From NCBI GenBank assembly GCA_002095305.1, contig MIEI01000012.1, positions 16,947-80,946 on the forward strand: a stretch of DNA of 64,000 nt. Reading direction: 5' to 3'. The notes under the pieces were generated by a model. That model was not told where the DNA came from. It was given only the letters and a program-made list of their open reading frames with translations, and searched no databases. The DNA is from Pantoea brenneri (GTDB lineage: Bacteria > Pseudomonadota > Gammaproteobacteria > Enterobacterales > Enterobacteriaceae). Positions 54,756 through 63,491 of this stretch are shown in pieces. A program made the position numbers and the translations under genes. Position 1 is the first letter of the stretch. Each line of letters starts with the position of its first letter.

Positions 54756-55424
54756 ATGAAAAATTTTATTAGACCTGGAAGCAGCGTTAACCTTCCCTGG
54801 GCATTAATTCGCTCAGCTTATTATCTGGTGTTTCTGCCGTGCGCAATTTTCTTTGCAGCAATTACATTAATAGTTTTTTTTGGCGCCCCTTTCAGGCATG
54901 AAATTTATCCGTCAGATTATCTTCTTCTGGCTATGCTCTGGATGTTTATCATTTTGCCTCTAGGTTTTCGTTATGTCAGCATAAAGATGCGGCGTAAGAA
55001 ACTGCTTCACATTGTTGACTTCCTTAAAAGCGATAGGCGTTTCAATCCTGCAGCGAATCATGAAGTGTTCAGTGCTGCTAAAGGTAAATATCTTGGTATT
55101 GACACTAAGCGCGGTACTATTCTGTATGTTCACATGTATCGAAAAGGCGTCATTGACGTCATTGGCATGACTATGAATACATGGACCAATACCGAGCTTG
55201 AAGGTAGTGCATTACGGATATATACCTTAGATCCTGATTTGCCGATGCTTAGTATCACTGCGCCGCCTGCAGTTGCCAGCAATCTCTATGACACGCTGGG
55301 TGCGATGCGTCATCAGTCTTACAGCGAACCGTATCCGGACGAACCGTGGACGTTACACGTTGCCCGGCAGAGCAAATTTATTGAGTTCGAGCATAAAGTT
55401 GTGGTGCCGCAGGTTGCTGCCTGA
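54756..55424 (+). CDS. excA: Entry (surface) exclusion protein ExcA
   Basis: A 222-residue inner-membrane protein, the length of R64 ExcA. Two hydrophobic segments (about 21-46 and 57-73) are followed by a cytoplasmic domain (ILYVHMYRKGVIDVIGMTMNTWTNTELEGSALRIY, and later DEPWTLHVARQSK). ExcA in a recipient blocks entry of a donor carrying the matching TraY. It is markedly AT-rich, like the 3' half of traY. A terminator follows. Confidence 0.88.
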   Translation: MKNFIRPGSSVNLPWALIRSAYYLVFLPCAIFFAAITLIVFFGAPFRHEIYPSDYLLLAMLWMFIILPLGFRYVSIKMRRKKLLHIVDFLKSDRRFNPAANHEVFSAAKGKYLGIDTKRGTILYVHMYRKGVIDVIGMTMNTWTNTELEGSALRIYTLDPDLPMLSITAPPAVASNLYDTLGAMRHQSYSEPYPDEPWTLHVARQSKFIEFEHKVVVPQVAA

Positions 55425-55456
55425 TTTACCCCTGACATTCTGACGCTGTTCCTCTG

Positions 55457-55481
55457 ACACCGGCCCCGAGCCGGTGTTTTC
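55457..55481 (+). terminator. Terminator after excA
   Basis: ACACCGGC (55457-55464) pairs perfectly with GCCGGTGT (55470-55477) around five bases, followed by TTTTC. It ends the traH-excA unit. Confidence 0.85.
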
Positions 55482-55532
55482 TTATCTGCAGTTCGGCGGC
55501 CATCCGCGTCCGCCGCTTCCGGAAATTCTCCT

Positions 55533-56747
55533 ATGTATTCTCAGAACCCGAACGCTGCCGGCCATAATGAGCAGGCGGCGATGGTGATCACCCTTTTAAT
55601 CACGGCACTCCTGTGCTGGCTATTCTTTAGTGACTTTGTCCGCTGGTCCTGCTGGTTTCTTTACTGGCTCTGGCGCCTGGCAGATTTCCCACAAATTCAT
55701 CGTTACGCTGCCGAACGGATCAACCTGCTTGCTGCTACCGGAAACGGTGCTGAGGCAGTGGGGCTGACAGAATGGAGGGACGTCATGAACCGGACTGCCG
55801 GCATCCTGTTTGTGCCACTGATCCCACTGCTTACCGTAGCGGGCTGGCTGCTGACATGCCATCCCGGGCTCGGTTTTCGCAGCCGCAGGGCTATTAACAT
55901 TCATTCACTACCTCGCGTGATGCTCACTTTTGCCCCATCTGTAATACCGGTGATGGCCAGCGATCAGAAAGATGGGTTGATGAATGACACAACGCCGGAA
56001 AATGCATGGGCGCTCACACCTGAGGAATTTGCTGAACAGCATGGGCTGATTCAGCGTCGGGTACTTGACCGTGACGCGGCCCGGGCTGTTTTTGATGCGC
56101 AGGCTGGTCCGGAGATGACGGCACCGGCAGACTGGCAGCCGCACGAACGCGCGTTGCTTGCCGTCTTCGGCCTGCAGGTCTTCACCGGCGACCGTAAAGC
56201 GGCCACGAAGCTGCTCGATGACCTTAACCGCTCCTGTATGACAAAACGTCCCTTCAAAGCACCCATTTTTCGCAGAACGCCTGAATGGCGCATCGCTGAG
56301 ACCCAGCTCATGCGCGTACTGGCAAGCCCGGGCATCAATGAATGGCTGAATACGCATACCACCGTACGATCGGCGCTGGCGGGCCTGTACGGGCGCGACC
56401 TTCGCCTGCCGCCAGCACGGTTCCGCTGGTTAAAGGGCTGCGATCGCACCCTCTGGTACGGACTGCACACTGCAGATACAGCAAAGGTATTTGTTGAAGG
56501 ATCGGGGATCATCGCGCAGGCACGTGCAGAGATAAAGGCCGCAAAAATGGGACTGCCAAGACCTGCACTGATGACGGATGAGGCTATAGCAGGGCTGCAG
56601 CTTGAGCTGGAGCAGCTGGACCTTGTTTATCCGCGGGACCAGCGTCAGCTGCCTGTAAAACGTAAGCGCGAAGCCGCCTTTCCTGACTCTCTCTATATGC
56701 CCGGACAGGGCGATGACGAACTTTCTGACAGCGCCGGCGCGCGCTGA
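55533..56747 (+). CDS. trbA: TrbA, DotM/IcmP-like coupling-complex protein
   Basis: A 404-residue protein with two hydrophobic segments (about 12-30 and 85-106) and a cytoplasmic domain (about 150-404: HERALLAVFGLQVFTGDRKAATKLLDDLNRS, then RWLKGCDRTLWYGLHTADTAKVFVEGSG). This fits DotM/TrbA, which works with the coupling ATPase TrbC. It lies after the terminator and starts a new unit, trbA-trbB-trbC. Confidence 0.9.
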   Translation: MYSQNPNAAGHNEQAAMVITLLITALLCWLFFSDFVRWSCWFLYWLWRLADFPQIHRYAAERINLLAATGNGAEAVGLTEWRDVMNRTAGILFVPLIPLLTVAGWLLTCHPGLGFRSRRAINIHSLPRVMLTFAPSVIPVMASDQKDGLMNDTTPENAWALTPEEFAEQHGLIQRRVLDRDAARAVFDAQAGPEMTAPADWQPHERALLAVFGLQVFTGDRKAATKLLDDLNRSCMTKRPFKAPIFRRTPEWRIAETQLMRVLASPGINEWLNTHTTVRSALAGLYGRDLRLPPARFRWLKGCDRTLWYGLHTADTAKVFVEGSGIIAQARAEIKAAKMGLPRPALMTDEAIAGLQLELEQLDLVYPRDQRQLPVKRKREAAFPDSLYMPGQGDDELSDSAGAR

Positions 56748-56762
56748 TACAAGGACATCAAT

Positions 56763-57806
56763 ATGACTATTATTCGCAAAGAAGGCCTGTTCGTGGCTGA
56801 AATCAGCGAAGGACTGCTGAGCACCCGCCGTTTCATTGCAGAGCAGGGCTGGGGTAAGGGCGGAGAAAGCTATACCAATTGCGCAACTCGGCCGCTTTTT
56901 ACCTTTCCCGTATCAGGGCTACCGTGGTTCGTAGTGCATGGTGACGGTCTGTACGCTCAGAACGCGCACGACGCGCTGACTCCACTGTACAGAGGAGAAG
57001 ATGCCGCGCAGCTGCTGGAGTGCATAACGAACGCACTGCGTAACACATCAAAGCGCCGGCGCCGCAGGGAGCGAGGATTATTGATCGCGGCTGTGTTACT
57101 GGCAGCAAGTGCTGCAGTGTCAGTGTCATTCCTGTTTCCTCACTACAGTGAACGCCCTCAATTTCAGGTCGGACCCGTTAACCTGGCACCGCCCGCGCCA
57201 GTAGCATCGTCGCCTGTCAGAAATGAGGCTCCGATGGCCGAACAGGGCGCAGTGCCTGCTGATAACTGGAGCCTGCCCGCTTCCGCGCGCCTTACATTGC
57301 CTGCGAAGCTCAGAAGCGCGGCGTCACGAGGCATATTCACGATTCCGCTGTCCTCAGGTCACGCTCGCACCTTGTACGTTTTTGCGGATCCGTTATGTGC
57401 GAATTGTCAGCGTATGGAGCGTCATTTCGAAACGGCGGCCGGCATGGTTAACGTGGTGATATTCCCGGTGACTATTGAAGGGCGTAACGCTTCATTGCAG
57501 ACACTGACACCTGTCATGCTGCTACCGGAAGCAGAGCGCGCAGCTGCCTGGAAACACCTTTTTTCAGCTGATGCCGGTATGCCCGTGCCTGGCAGGACGC
57601 AGGATACTGCGCCGGCTGCAGACAAAGAAAAAACAGAGCTGGCGCAGGGCGCCATAGGCGTCAATGAAGTGGCATACCGCGCCTACAGGCTGCCCGGAAC
57701 ACCTTGGACGATATCCGACGACGGACGCTACGTACCACAGGCGGTGCTGAGTTCTCCCGCCTCCCTTGAAGCTTTTTTGAAGGAGGGAGCAGCTGATGGA
57801 CAATAA
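56763..57806 (+). CDS. trbB: TrbB, thioredoxin-fold periplasmic protein
   Basis: A 347-residue protein with a membrane segment at about 104-121 (LLIAAVLLAASAAVSVSFLF) and a C-terminal DsbC-like thioredoxin domain. The active site CANC lies at about 212-215, in YVFADPLCANCQRMERHF, with a later cis-proline region (YRLPGTPWTISD). It probably oxidises or isomerises disulphides of transfer proteins. It overlaps trbC by 11 bases. Confidence 0.9.
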   Translation: MTIIRKEGLFVAEISEGLLSTRRFIAEQGWGKGGESYTNCATRPLFTFPVSGLPWFVVHGDGLYAQNAHDALTPLYRGEDAAQLLECITNALRNTSKRRRRRERGLLIAAVLLAASAAVSVSFLFPHYSERPQFQVGPVNLAPPAPVASSPVRNEAPMAEQGAVPADNWSLPASARLTLPAKLRSAASRGIFTIPLSSGHARTLYVFADPLCANCQRMERHFETAAGMVNVVIFPVTIEGRNASLQTLTPVMLLPEAERAAAWKHLFSADAGMPVPGRTQDTAPAADKEKTELAQGAIGVNEVAYRAYRLPGTPWTISDDGRYVPQAVLSSPASLEAFLKEGAADGQ

Positions 57807-59997
57807 ATCGGCTATAGACAACGATCGTATCAGCCGGCATGTCGGGCGCTCATGGATTACCGAAGCTCTGGCAGAAATTGGCACGCTCGCTTTTGGCATG
57901 ATTGCGCTCACCTGCGCCGGTATTGTCTGGCCGGTTACTCTGCTGCTGAGCCTGCCGGTACTGCTGTTCTGGTCTCTGGCTGTAGTGCCTTCCGGACGCT
58001 GGAAGATGCCTATGCGCATGCCTGCCGACATGAACCGGCTCGATCCGTCCACTGAGCGAAAAGTCCCGGCAAAAGTGCTGGGTTTTCTGCCGGTGACGAC
58101 TATGCGCATTTACACCGGACGCGCAGCAGGAATTCTGTACGCGGGTTATCTCCGCGGGAAAGACGCCGGCCGTGAGCTGTGGCTCTCAATGGATGATCTG
58201 ACACGACACGTGCTGATGTTTGGCACCACCGGCGCCGGCAAAACTGAGACGCTACTTGGCTGGGTACTGAACGCACTCTGCTGGGGTAAGGGCGTTATCT
58301 TCTCCGACCATAAAGCGCAGAACGATGTGGCGCTGGCCATGATGTCTATGGCCCGACGTTTCGGCCGCGAGGATGATCTGCGCATTATGAACTTCATTAC
58401 AGGTGGACGCTCGCGTGCGCAGGAGCTGCTGGATAACGTGAAAACCCGCCCGCAGACGAACACTACCAGTATCTTTGGGCTGGCGCAGGAAACCTACATC
58501 GTTAACCTGATGGATTCCATGCTGCCCAAAACTGGCGGAAACGGCGGGGAATGGCAGGAGAAAGCAAAAGCGATGAACCAGGCGCTGATATTTGCGCTGG
58601 TTTATAAGTGCCGGCGGGAAGGCACTGTGATGTCCCAGCGCACGATCCAGACGCACCTGCCGCTACGTAAAATAGCCGGCCTGTATATCCAGGCGGTTGA
58701 GGAGCAGTGGCACGAGGAAATCCGACACGCGCTGGAGAACTACCTCAGCACGCTTGCCGGTTTTGACATGGAAAAGGTCTCAACTCCGTCAGAATGGCAT
58801 CCTGATTCAAACCTGCAGCACGGCTACCTGATGCAGCAGTTCACGCGCATGCTGACGCTTTTTAACGATACCTACGGACACGTGTTCGCCCGGGATGCGG
58901 GGGATATCGACCTGCGCGATGTGGTCCATAACGATCGCATCATGATAGTCCTCGTGCCGGCACTGGAACTGTCGGCTGCGGAGGGCTCTACGCTTGGCCG
59001 GCTCTATCAGTCTCAGCTGGCCATGATCCTTAGTCAGGACCTCGGCGAAAAACTGGAGGGGCGCCCGCAGGACAACATGAAGGTCCGTAAGTTTAAAGAC
59101 CGCTTTCCACTGCTCTGGATTATTGATGAGGTCGGTGCCGGCTACAGCGAAAAGGTTGGGGAGCTGGCCACACAAATCCGCTCCCTTGGTTACTGCCTCC
59201 TGCTGGCCGGTCAGGAAGTTCAGCGCCTTAAAACGGCCGCGGGCGATGCTGTCTGGACGCTCATTGCCAACATGGGCACGCGTATTACCGGCAAGATTAT
59301 GGATCCCAAGGATACGCTGGAAATTCTGCAGCTCATGGCCGGTACAGAGTATCGCGCGCACATGGGTTCGATGGTCCAGCAGGGCGGATTAATGGGGGGC
59401 TGGAGTGATGACACGCGCCTGCAGGTAAGCGAAAAGAAAAAAGTAGACGTCGAAGAGGTCCAGGCCCTGCAGGAGGGCGAGCAGGTTACCCTCTTTCAGG
59501 GAAAGATCCTGCGGAACAGCTCACTTTATATTGAGGATACCGATAAGTTTTCGCAGGCGGACGTGCGTATTAACCGCTTTGTAGAGGTTTCAGCACCGTC
59601 AGAGCGGGCCTTACTGGCCACGATGCCATTCCGGCAGCGCCGTAGCTTTGTGCGCGAGGAGAGGGTACAGCACATTCTGCGCGTCTTAGACGCTGCGCCG
59701 GGCGCTCATGACACCAGTGGACTGGTGCTGACCGATCCAGCGCTGGCTGCAGTGGGCGAATTTAATATGGAATGTGCCTTCGTCTGGCGTCGCCCGCCGT
59801 CAGCAACTGTGCGCTCAGCCATCCTCTGGCGCATGGTTCAAGCAAGCCTGCCTGCCAGAGGCAAGGGCTATAGCACTCGTCTGCGCGTGCCTCGTTCGCT
59901 GGGAGCATCCACCGAGAGTATTGCGGCTGCAATGCTTAATCACGTTGAGCCAGTGCGGCAGAAATCCGACTCCGACCGGTCCAGGCAGTTTGTCTGA
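57796..59997 (+). CDS. trbC: TrbC, type IV coupling protein (DotL/IcmO-like)
   Basis: A 733-residue ATPase of the VirD4/TraD group. Two hydrophobic segments (about 28-58) are followed by Walker A FGTTGAGKTETL at about 144-155 and Walker B LLWIIDEVGAG at about 439-449. The C-terminal ~130 residues have no motif I recognise. It brings the relaxosome to the channel. It overlaps trbB by 11 bases. Confidence 0.94.
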   Translation: MDNKSAIDNDRISRHVGRSWITEALAEIGTLAFGMIALTCAGIVWPVTLLLSLPVLLFWSLAVVPSGRWKMPMRMPADMNRLDPSTERKVPAKVLGFLPVTTMRIYTGRAAGILYAGYLRGKDAGRELWLSMDDLTRHVLMFGTTGAGKTETLLGWVLNALCWGKGVIFSDHKAQNDVALAMMSMARRFGREDDLRIMNFITGGRSRAQELLDNVKTRPQTNTTSIFGLAQETYIVNLMDSMLPKTGGNGGEWQEKAKAMNQALIFALVYKCRREGTVMSQRTIQTHLPLRKIAGLYIQAVEEQWHEEIRHALENYLSTLAGFDMEKVSTPSEWHPDSNLQHGYLMQQFTRMLTLFNDTYGHVFARDAGDIDLRDVVHNDRIMIVLVPALELSAAEGSTLGRLYQSQLAMILSQDLGEKLEGRPQDNMKVRKFKDRFPLLWIIDEVGAGYSEKVGELATQIRSLGYCLLLAGQEVQRLKTAAGDAVWTLIANMGTRITGKIMDPKDTLEILQLMAGTEYRAHMGSMVQQGGLMGGWSDDTRLQVSEKKKVDVEEVQALQEGEQVTLFQGKILRNSSLYIEDTDKFSQADVRINRFVEVSAPSERALLATMPFRQRRSFVREERVQHILRVLDAAPGAHDTSGLVLTDPALAAVGEFNMECAFVWRRPPSATVRSAILWRMVQASLPARGKGYSTRLRVPRSLGASTESIAAAMLNHVEPVRQKSDSDRSRQFV

Positions 59998-60082
59998 CTG
60001 CTAGCGCATGACGAGCAATCGCCCGTCGCCGGTCCTCAATGGGCGGATAAGCCCCCTCACACATTACCGCAACGGAAATGCT

Positions 60083-60388
60083 ATGAGCGCATTACCCACT
60101 CGCAATTATCTTCACCTTTACAGGCTGGCCACGATGGAAGGCGAACTACTGGCCAGCGCTGCGCTGAATCGCATTTCAGGTCAGAACCCAAACGATGTAT
60201 GCGCCATAACGGCTATGGCTGGCTTCCGATTTGCCAGCTGGCGCTATGACTGCAGGACTGATCTGAGTTCTGCCTGTAGGGCAGCTGCAGAATGCATACA
60301 GAATCTGGCGCTGCGGACAAATCCTGCAGGCTGGAAGTGGGCCGTTGAAATCGAGCAGGCCCGTCGCTCGCAACCCCCAGCTGTCTGA
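60083..60388 (+). CDS. Hypothetical protein
   Basis: A 101-residue protein from ATG at 60083 (MSALPTRNYLHLYRL); an earlier ATG at 60008 has no ribosome site. It is soluble and Ala/Arg-rich with several cysteines (NDVCAITAMAG, YDCRTDLSSACRAAAEC). I do not recognise it. It lies between trbC and nuc in the same direction, with GGAA upstream. Confidence 0.6.
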   Translation: MSALPTRNYLHLYRLATMEGELLASAALNRISGQNPNDVCAITAMAGFRFASWRYDCRTDLSSACRAAAECIQNLALRTNPAGWKWAVEIEQARRSQPPAV

Positions 60389-60427
60389 CATCATCCCGCT
60401 TATTACCTTTTCACGAACGGAAACAAC

Positions 60428-60961
60428 ATGAAAAAAACACTACTTACAGCCGGCTTATTCGCGGCGTTAATTTTTGCTACAGGGTCCACCATGGCCGCCG
60501 CTTCAATTGACGCGGGCTTTTCACCCGAAGGCAGTGCGCAGCAGCTGGTACTGCGTACTCTTGATGACGCGCACGAAAGTATCCGTCTCATGGGCTACAG
60601 CTTTACGTCGCCGGAGGTGGTTAAGTCGCTGGTTAATGCCAGGCGGAGGGGCGTTGACGTCAGAATAGTGATAGATCAGAACGGCAACCGCAGTAAGGCG
60701 AGTATCGCGGCCATGAACGTGGTAGTTAATGCCGGCATTCCTCTACGCACCAATGGCCAGTACAAAATCATGCATGACAAAGTGATCATCACCGACGGAC
60801 AGAACGTGGAGCTCGGCTCGTTTAATTATTCCCGCAGCGCAGCTGAATCAAATTCCGAGAATGCGCTGGTCGTGCGGGAAGTTCCGGCACTGGCGCAGAC
60901 TTACCTGGCGCACTGGCAGTCACGCTGGGAGGGGGGAACAGACTGGCACTCTTCATACTGA
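60428..60961 (+). CDS. nuc: Secreted nuclease Nuc (phospholipase D superfamily)
   Basis: A 177-residue protein with a signal peptide (LLTAGLFAALIFATGSTMAAA). The PLD signature H-x-K-x4-D appears in IMHDKVIITDGQNVELGSFNYS at about 115-136, as in the plasmid nuclease Nuc of pKM101. Such enzymes have one motif per chain and work as dimers, cutting DNA in the periplasm. Position between the trb genes and the replicon is typical of IncL/M and IncN-type plasmids. Confidence 0.93.
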   Translation: MKKTLLTAGLFAALIFATGSTMAAASIDAGFSPEGSAQQLVLRTLDDAHESIRLMGYSFTSPEVVKSLVNARRRGVDVRIVIDQNGNRSKASIAAMNVVVNAGIPLRTNGQYKIMHDKVIITDGQNVELGSFNYSRSAAESNSENALVVREVPALAQTYLAHWQSRWEGGTDWHSSY

Positions 60962-61100
60962 GCCACGTCCTCACTATTCATCACCATTCCAGACAGGCTG
61001 CGCGCCAACGCAGCCTTCCCGCCGCTTTAAAGTTAAGTCGCTGATTTAGGGGATATGTAGTATTCTCAGCCAATTCGTTTTAGAAATGCTGGAGGCCCGT

Positions 61101-61337
61101 ATGCCGCAGACTGAAAGTCCTACTCAATCTGAGGTAAAACCTTCCCGCCCAGCGCCTCTGAGCCCCAGAGAGCGTAAAATGCGTTCAGTTGCGCGTAAGC
61201 GCGAAACACATTCTCCATTGAACGTGTTTATTCATAACAGCACCAAGCAGAAGCTTGATGAAATCTGCAGAGAGTCCGGGTTGACGCAGGCTGAAGCGAT
61301 TGAACGATTAATTGAAGGCAACAAAAGTAGCGATTAA
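61101..61337 (+). CDS. copB: Copy-number repressor CopB/RepA2-like protein
   Basis: A 78-residue protein from ATG at 61101, five bases behind GGAGG; an ATG at 61086 is less likely. The segment RERKMRSVARKRETHSPLNVFIHNSTKQKLDEIC, then GLTQAEAIERLIEG, closely matches CopB of IncFII plasmids (ARKR.TH..I.VF......K.......G.TQA.F.E.II). CopB represses the repA promoter. The 237 bases after it hold the repA promoter and the CopA gene, as in RepFIIA replicons. Confidence 0.88.
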   Translation: MPQTESPTQSEVKPSRPAPLSPRERKMRSVARKRETHSPLNVFIHNSTKQKLDEICRESGLTQAEAIERLIEGNKSSD

Positions 61338-61465
61338 TGAAGGTGACTATTCACGGAAATTGATTGTGCAAACCTGTGGTGATACATTAGCTCGCAATTA
61401 AGTTCCTGGTTTGCCACGCCGAAAGGTGGCAGAAGTCTGGTGCTGACTGATTAGTTAAGGCCAGA

Positions 61466-61557
61466 AAAAAGAAAACCCCGATAATCTTCCTTGAGTTTGG
61501 CGACCTAGGAGAAGACTAACGGGGCTCACTGAATCTGCATAGAAGCTGTTGCTCTAT
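61466..61557 (-). ncRNA. copA: CopA-like antisense RNA controlling repA
   Basis: The minus strand has TATACT (complement of 61564-61569) as a -10, with a start near 61557. The RNA ends in a stem with loop TTGGCGA-type bases (CCCCG at 61476-61480 pairing with CGGGG at 61520-61524), then a U-rich tail (complement of GAAAA and AAAAAA at 61465-61474). A 5' hairpin, GCATAGA/TCTATGC, covers 61537-61559. The ~92-nt size, the loop and the place between copB and the leader peptide match CopA of IncFII plasmids. The complementary CopT stretch lies in the repA leader. Confidence 0.8.
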
Positions 61558-61574
61558 GCGGGGAGTATAGTTTC

Positions 61575-61646
61575 ATGCCCGAAAAACTGCAATACCCTCG
61601 GTGCTTACTCCGTCTGTGCAACATAAGCGCAGGAAGGCGTGAATAA
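61575..61646 (+). CDS. tap: Tap-like leader peptide coupled to repA
   Basis: A 23-codon frame (MPEKLQYPRCLLRLCNISAGRRE) beginning at ATG 61575. Its TAA at 61644-61646 overlaps the repA start (GTG 61639), the arrangement by which Tap translation permits repA translation in RepFIIA plasmids. CopA binding would block it. It was found by position, and no ribosome site is obvious. Confidence 0.6.
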   Translation: MPEKLQYPRCLLRLCNISAGRRE

Positions 61647-62505
61647 GCAACTTACTGAAAAAACCTCATTTTACCGGCAGGTAAAGAATCCTAATCCGGA
61701 ATTTATTCCAGAGAACGGAAAGAAAACCCTGCCGTTCTGCGAAAAAATCCGCGAGAAAGCGACAGGCTTCACCCAGCGCATGGAGTTTCAGTCGCTGGTT
61801 GCCATGTCTATAGCCCGGGGGGAGCGCAAGCGCCGACCTCCGGAACTGCGCATGCGTGCACTGGAAGCCTCGCTGCAGGCTCTCTGCCATTATTTCAATC
61901 CGCTGGCCAATCGCGTAGGCGCCTCACTGACTACAATGAGTATTCGCTGCGGGCTGGCCACCGAGAAGAAACGCCTCTCGATCACCCGTTTCACCGGTGC
62001 CGTGCAGTTTATGGCCCAGCTGAAGCTCCTCACCTATAACACCGAATATGACAAAGAAATCGGCTGTAATATCCCTACCGATATCACTTTCACGCCGTTG
62101 ATGTGGCAGGTGCTGGACGTCTCCGAGGAAGCCGTTGCGGCCGCACGCCGCAGCCGCATCGAGTGGGAAAATCGCCAGCGTGAAAAGAAGGGCTTACCGC
62201 GCGCCGACGCCGGTGAGCTCATCGGCGCCGCCTGGTCATTTGTCCGTGAGCGCTTCCGTGAGTATCAGAGGTCACGGCGTGAGCACGGCATGAAGCGCCA
62301 CCGTGCACGCAAAGACGCACCGCGCACCCGTAAGGACATCGAGCAGCTGGTACGACTGCAGCTGCAAAAAGAAATCCGTAATGGCGCCTTTTTTGGCAGC
62401 CTCGATGCAGTCCGCACGGAGATAGAGCGCCGCGTCACGGAGCGCATGAAGCTTTCACGCGGACACTACACGCGACTCGGTGACGACCTGCTGGTCACAA
62501 CCTGA
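61639..62505 (+). CDS. repA: Replication initiator RepA (RepFIIA/IncL-M-like)
   Basis: A 288-residue initiator starting with GTG at 61639 behind AGGAAGG. Family pieces include NPNPEFIPENGKK and REKATGFTQRMEFQSLVAMSIARGERKR, typical of IncFII/IncL-M RepA, then ITRFTGAVQFMAQLKLLTYNTEYD and RHRARKDAPRTRKDIEQLV. It opens the origin downstream and acts in cis. Expression is under CopB (transcription) and CopA/Tap (translation). Confidence 0.94.
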   Translation: MNKQLTEKTSFYRQVKNPNPEFIPENGKKTLPFCEKIREKATGFTQRMEFQSLVAMSIARGERKRRPPELRMRALEASLQALCHYFNPLANRVGASLTTMSIRCGLATEKKRLSITRFTGAVQFMAQLKLLTYNTEYDKEIGCNIPTDITFTPLMWQVLDVSEEAVAAARRSRIEWENRQREKKGLPRADAGELIGAAWSFVRERFREYQRSRREHGMKRHRARKDAPRTRKDIEQLVRLQLQKEIRNGAFFGSLDAVRTEIERRVTERMKLSRGHYTRLGDDLLVTT

Positions 62506-62960
62506 TGCGTCTCTGACGCCTTCCTTCTTAAACTGCTGGCGCACCCGCGCCGGATGACCCCTGCACGTAATCCGGCTTCAGAAGCCGGCACCTACGCCTT
62601 TCCGCCCCCCTTCACGTTATCCGGTTCGCGTCGGAGGCCCGATCACGCCTGCATAAAGCAATTTGCACAAACATTAATCACAACAGTCTCTTACCGGTAA
62701 CCCAGAAACGAGACCGGGCGCACAAAATTCACCTGCGAGCAGGCCCGCAATCTGTAGTCCTCACTTATCCACATTAACTGCGAGAGGGTATGATATTTAT
62801 CTTCTGACCGGACTGTCAGTTAACCGCTACCCGAACTTTTTACAAACCGCGATGATCCTTTTAAAAACCCGATCTCCTTTCTTTTAAACAACAGTTATTA
62901 ATTACCTTTAAAGATAAAACCTATTCAGCATCCGTCCTGTGGACAGATGAAAAATGCCCG
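62506..62960 (+). other. Probable CIS element and replication origin (oriR)
   Basis: No gene is visible. A GC-rich stretch with inverted repeats follows repA, as in the CIS region. A perfect DnaA box TTATCCACA lies at 62765-62773, followed by an AT-rich stretch (about 62830-62930) that could melt. The distance to repA, about 260 bases, is right for a RepFIIA-type origin. Confidence 0.7.
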
Positions 62961-63491
62961 CCCTCGCTGCGGACTGACGTCCGCGCCGGTTCGGATAAAA
63001 CGCTTCGCGTTAGAAATAGCTCCCGTCGCAAGCGCCGGGCATTGTCCGTAGTTACAACAAACAATCAGCTGACTTCAGACTCACAGTGCTTATTTCAGCA
63101 TCGAGTGGTGCCCACCCTGAAAAGCGCCGCCGCCCCGGCCGGAGGCCGGGATGGAGTCGCTTTTAGAATGGATGTTGTAATTAGACAAAGAGTTGCTGCC
63201 AGTAATGTTACTGTTAGCCAGGAGAACACGCACGTAAGCGGCCCTAAAGGCCCGCTAACGCGGAGATACGCCCCGACTGCGGCTACGCCTTGTCGTGACC
63301 ACTCCGACAGCGCAAAATGGCTTATATAAAGCTGAAAGCGGGTTTGGCTTAGCAGGGCGAAGGTATGGTTAGGCAGAACCTATCAAAGCGGAACCGGCTT
63401 CGCCGGGCTACCGGCGCCATGTAGCCACTTCGCCCTGGCTGATATCAGCTGGCGCCTTCATGCGCTGTCGCGCATCTAAAATCGTTAGGAG
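62961..63491 (+). other. GC-rich, hairpin-rich gap after the origin
   Basis: No convincing gene; a 95-codon frame at 63042 has no ribosome site or family look. The region carries hairpins: CCCCGGCC...GCCGGG near 63134-63150, an imperfect palindrome AGCGGCC...GGCCCGCT near 63238-63257, and a perfect palindrome GCTGATATCAGC at 63438-63449. Its style is like that of the leaders at 5.4-14 kb, and a plus-strand frame begins at its end. Confidence 0.4.

Noticed and set aside
63042..63329. 95-codon plus-strand frame after the origin
   Set aside because: It crosses several strong hairpins and has no ribosome site or family likeness.
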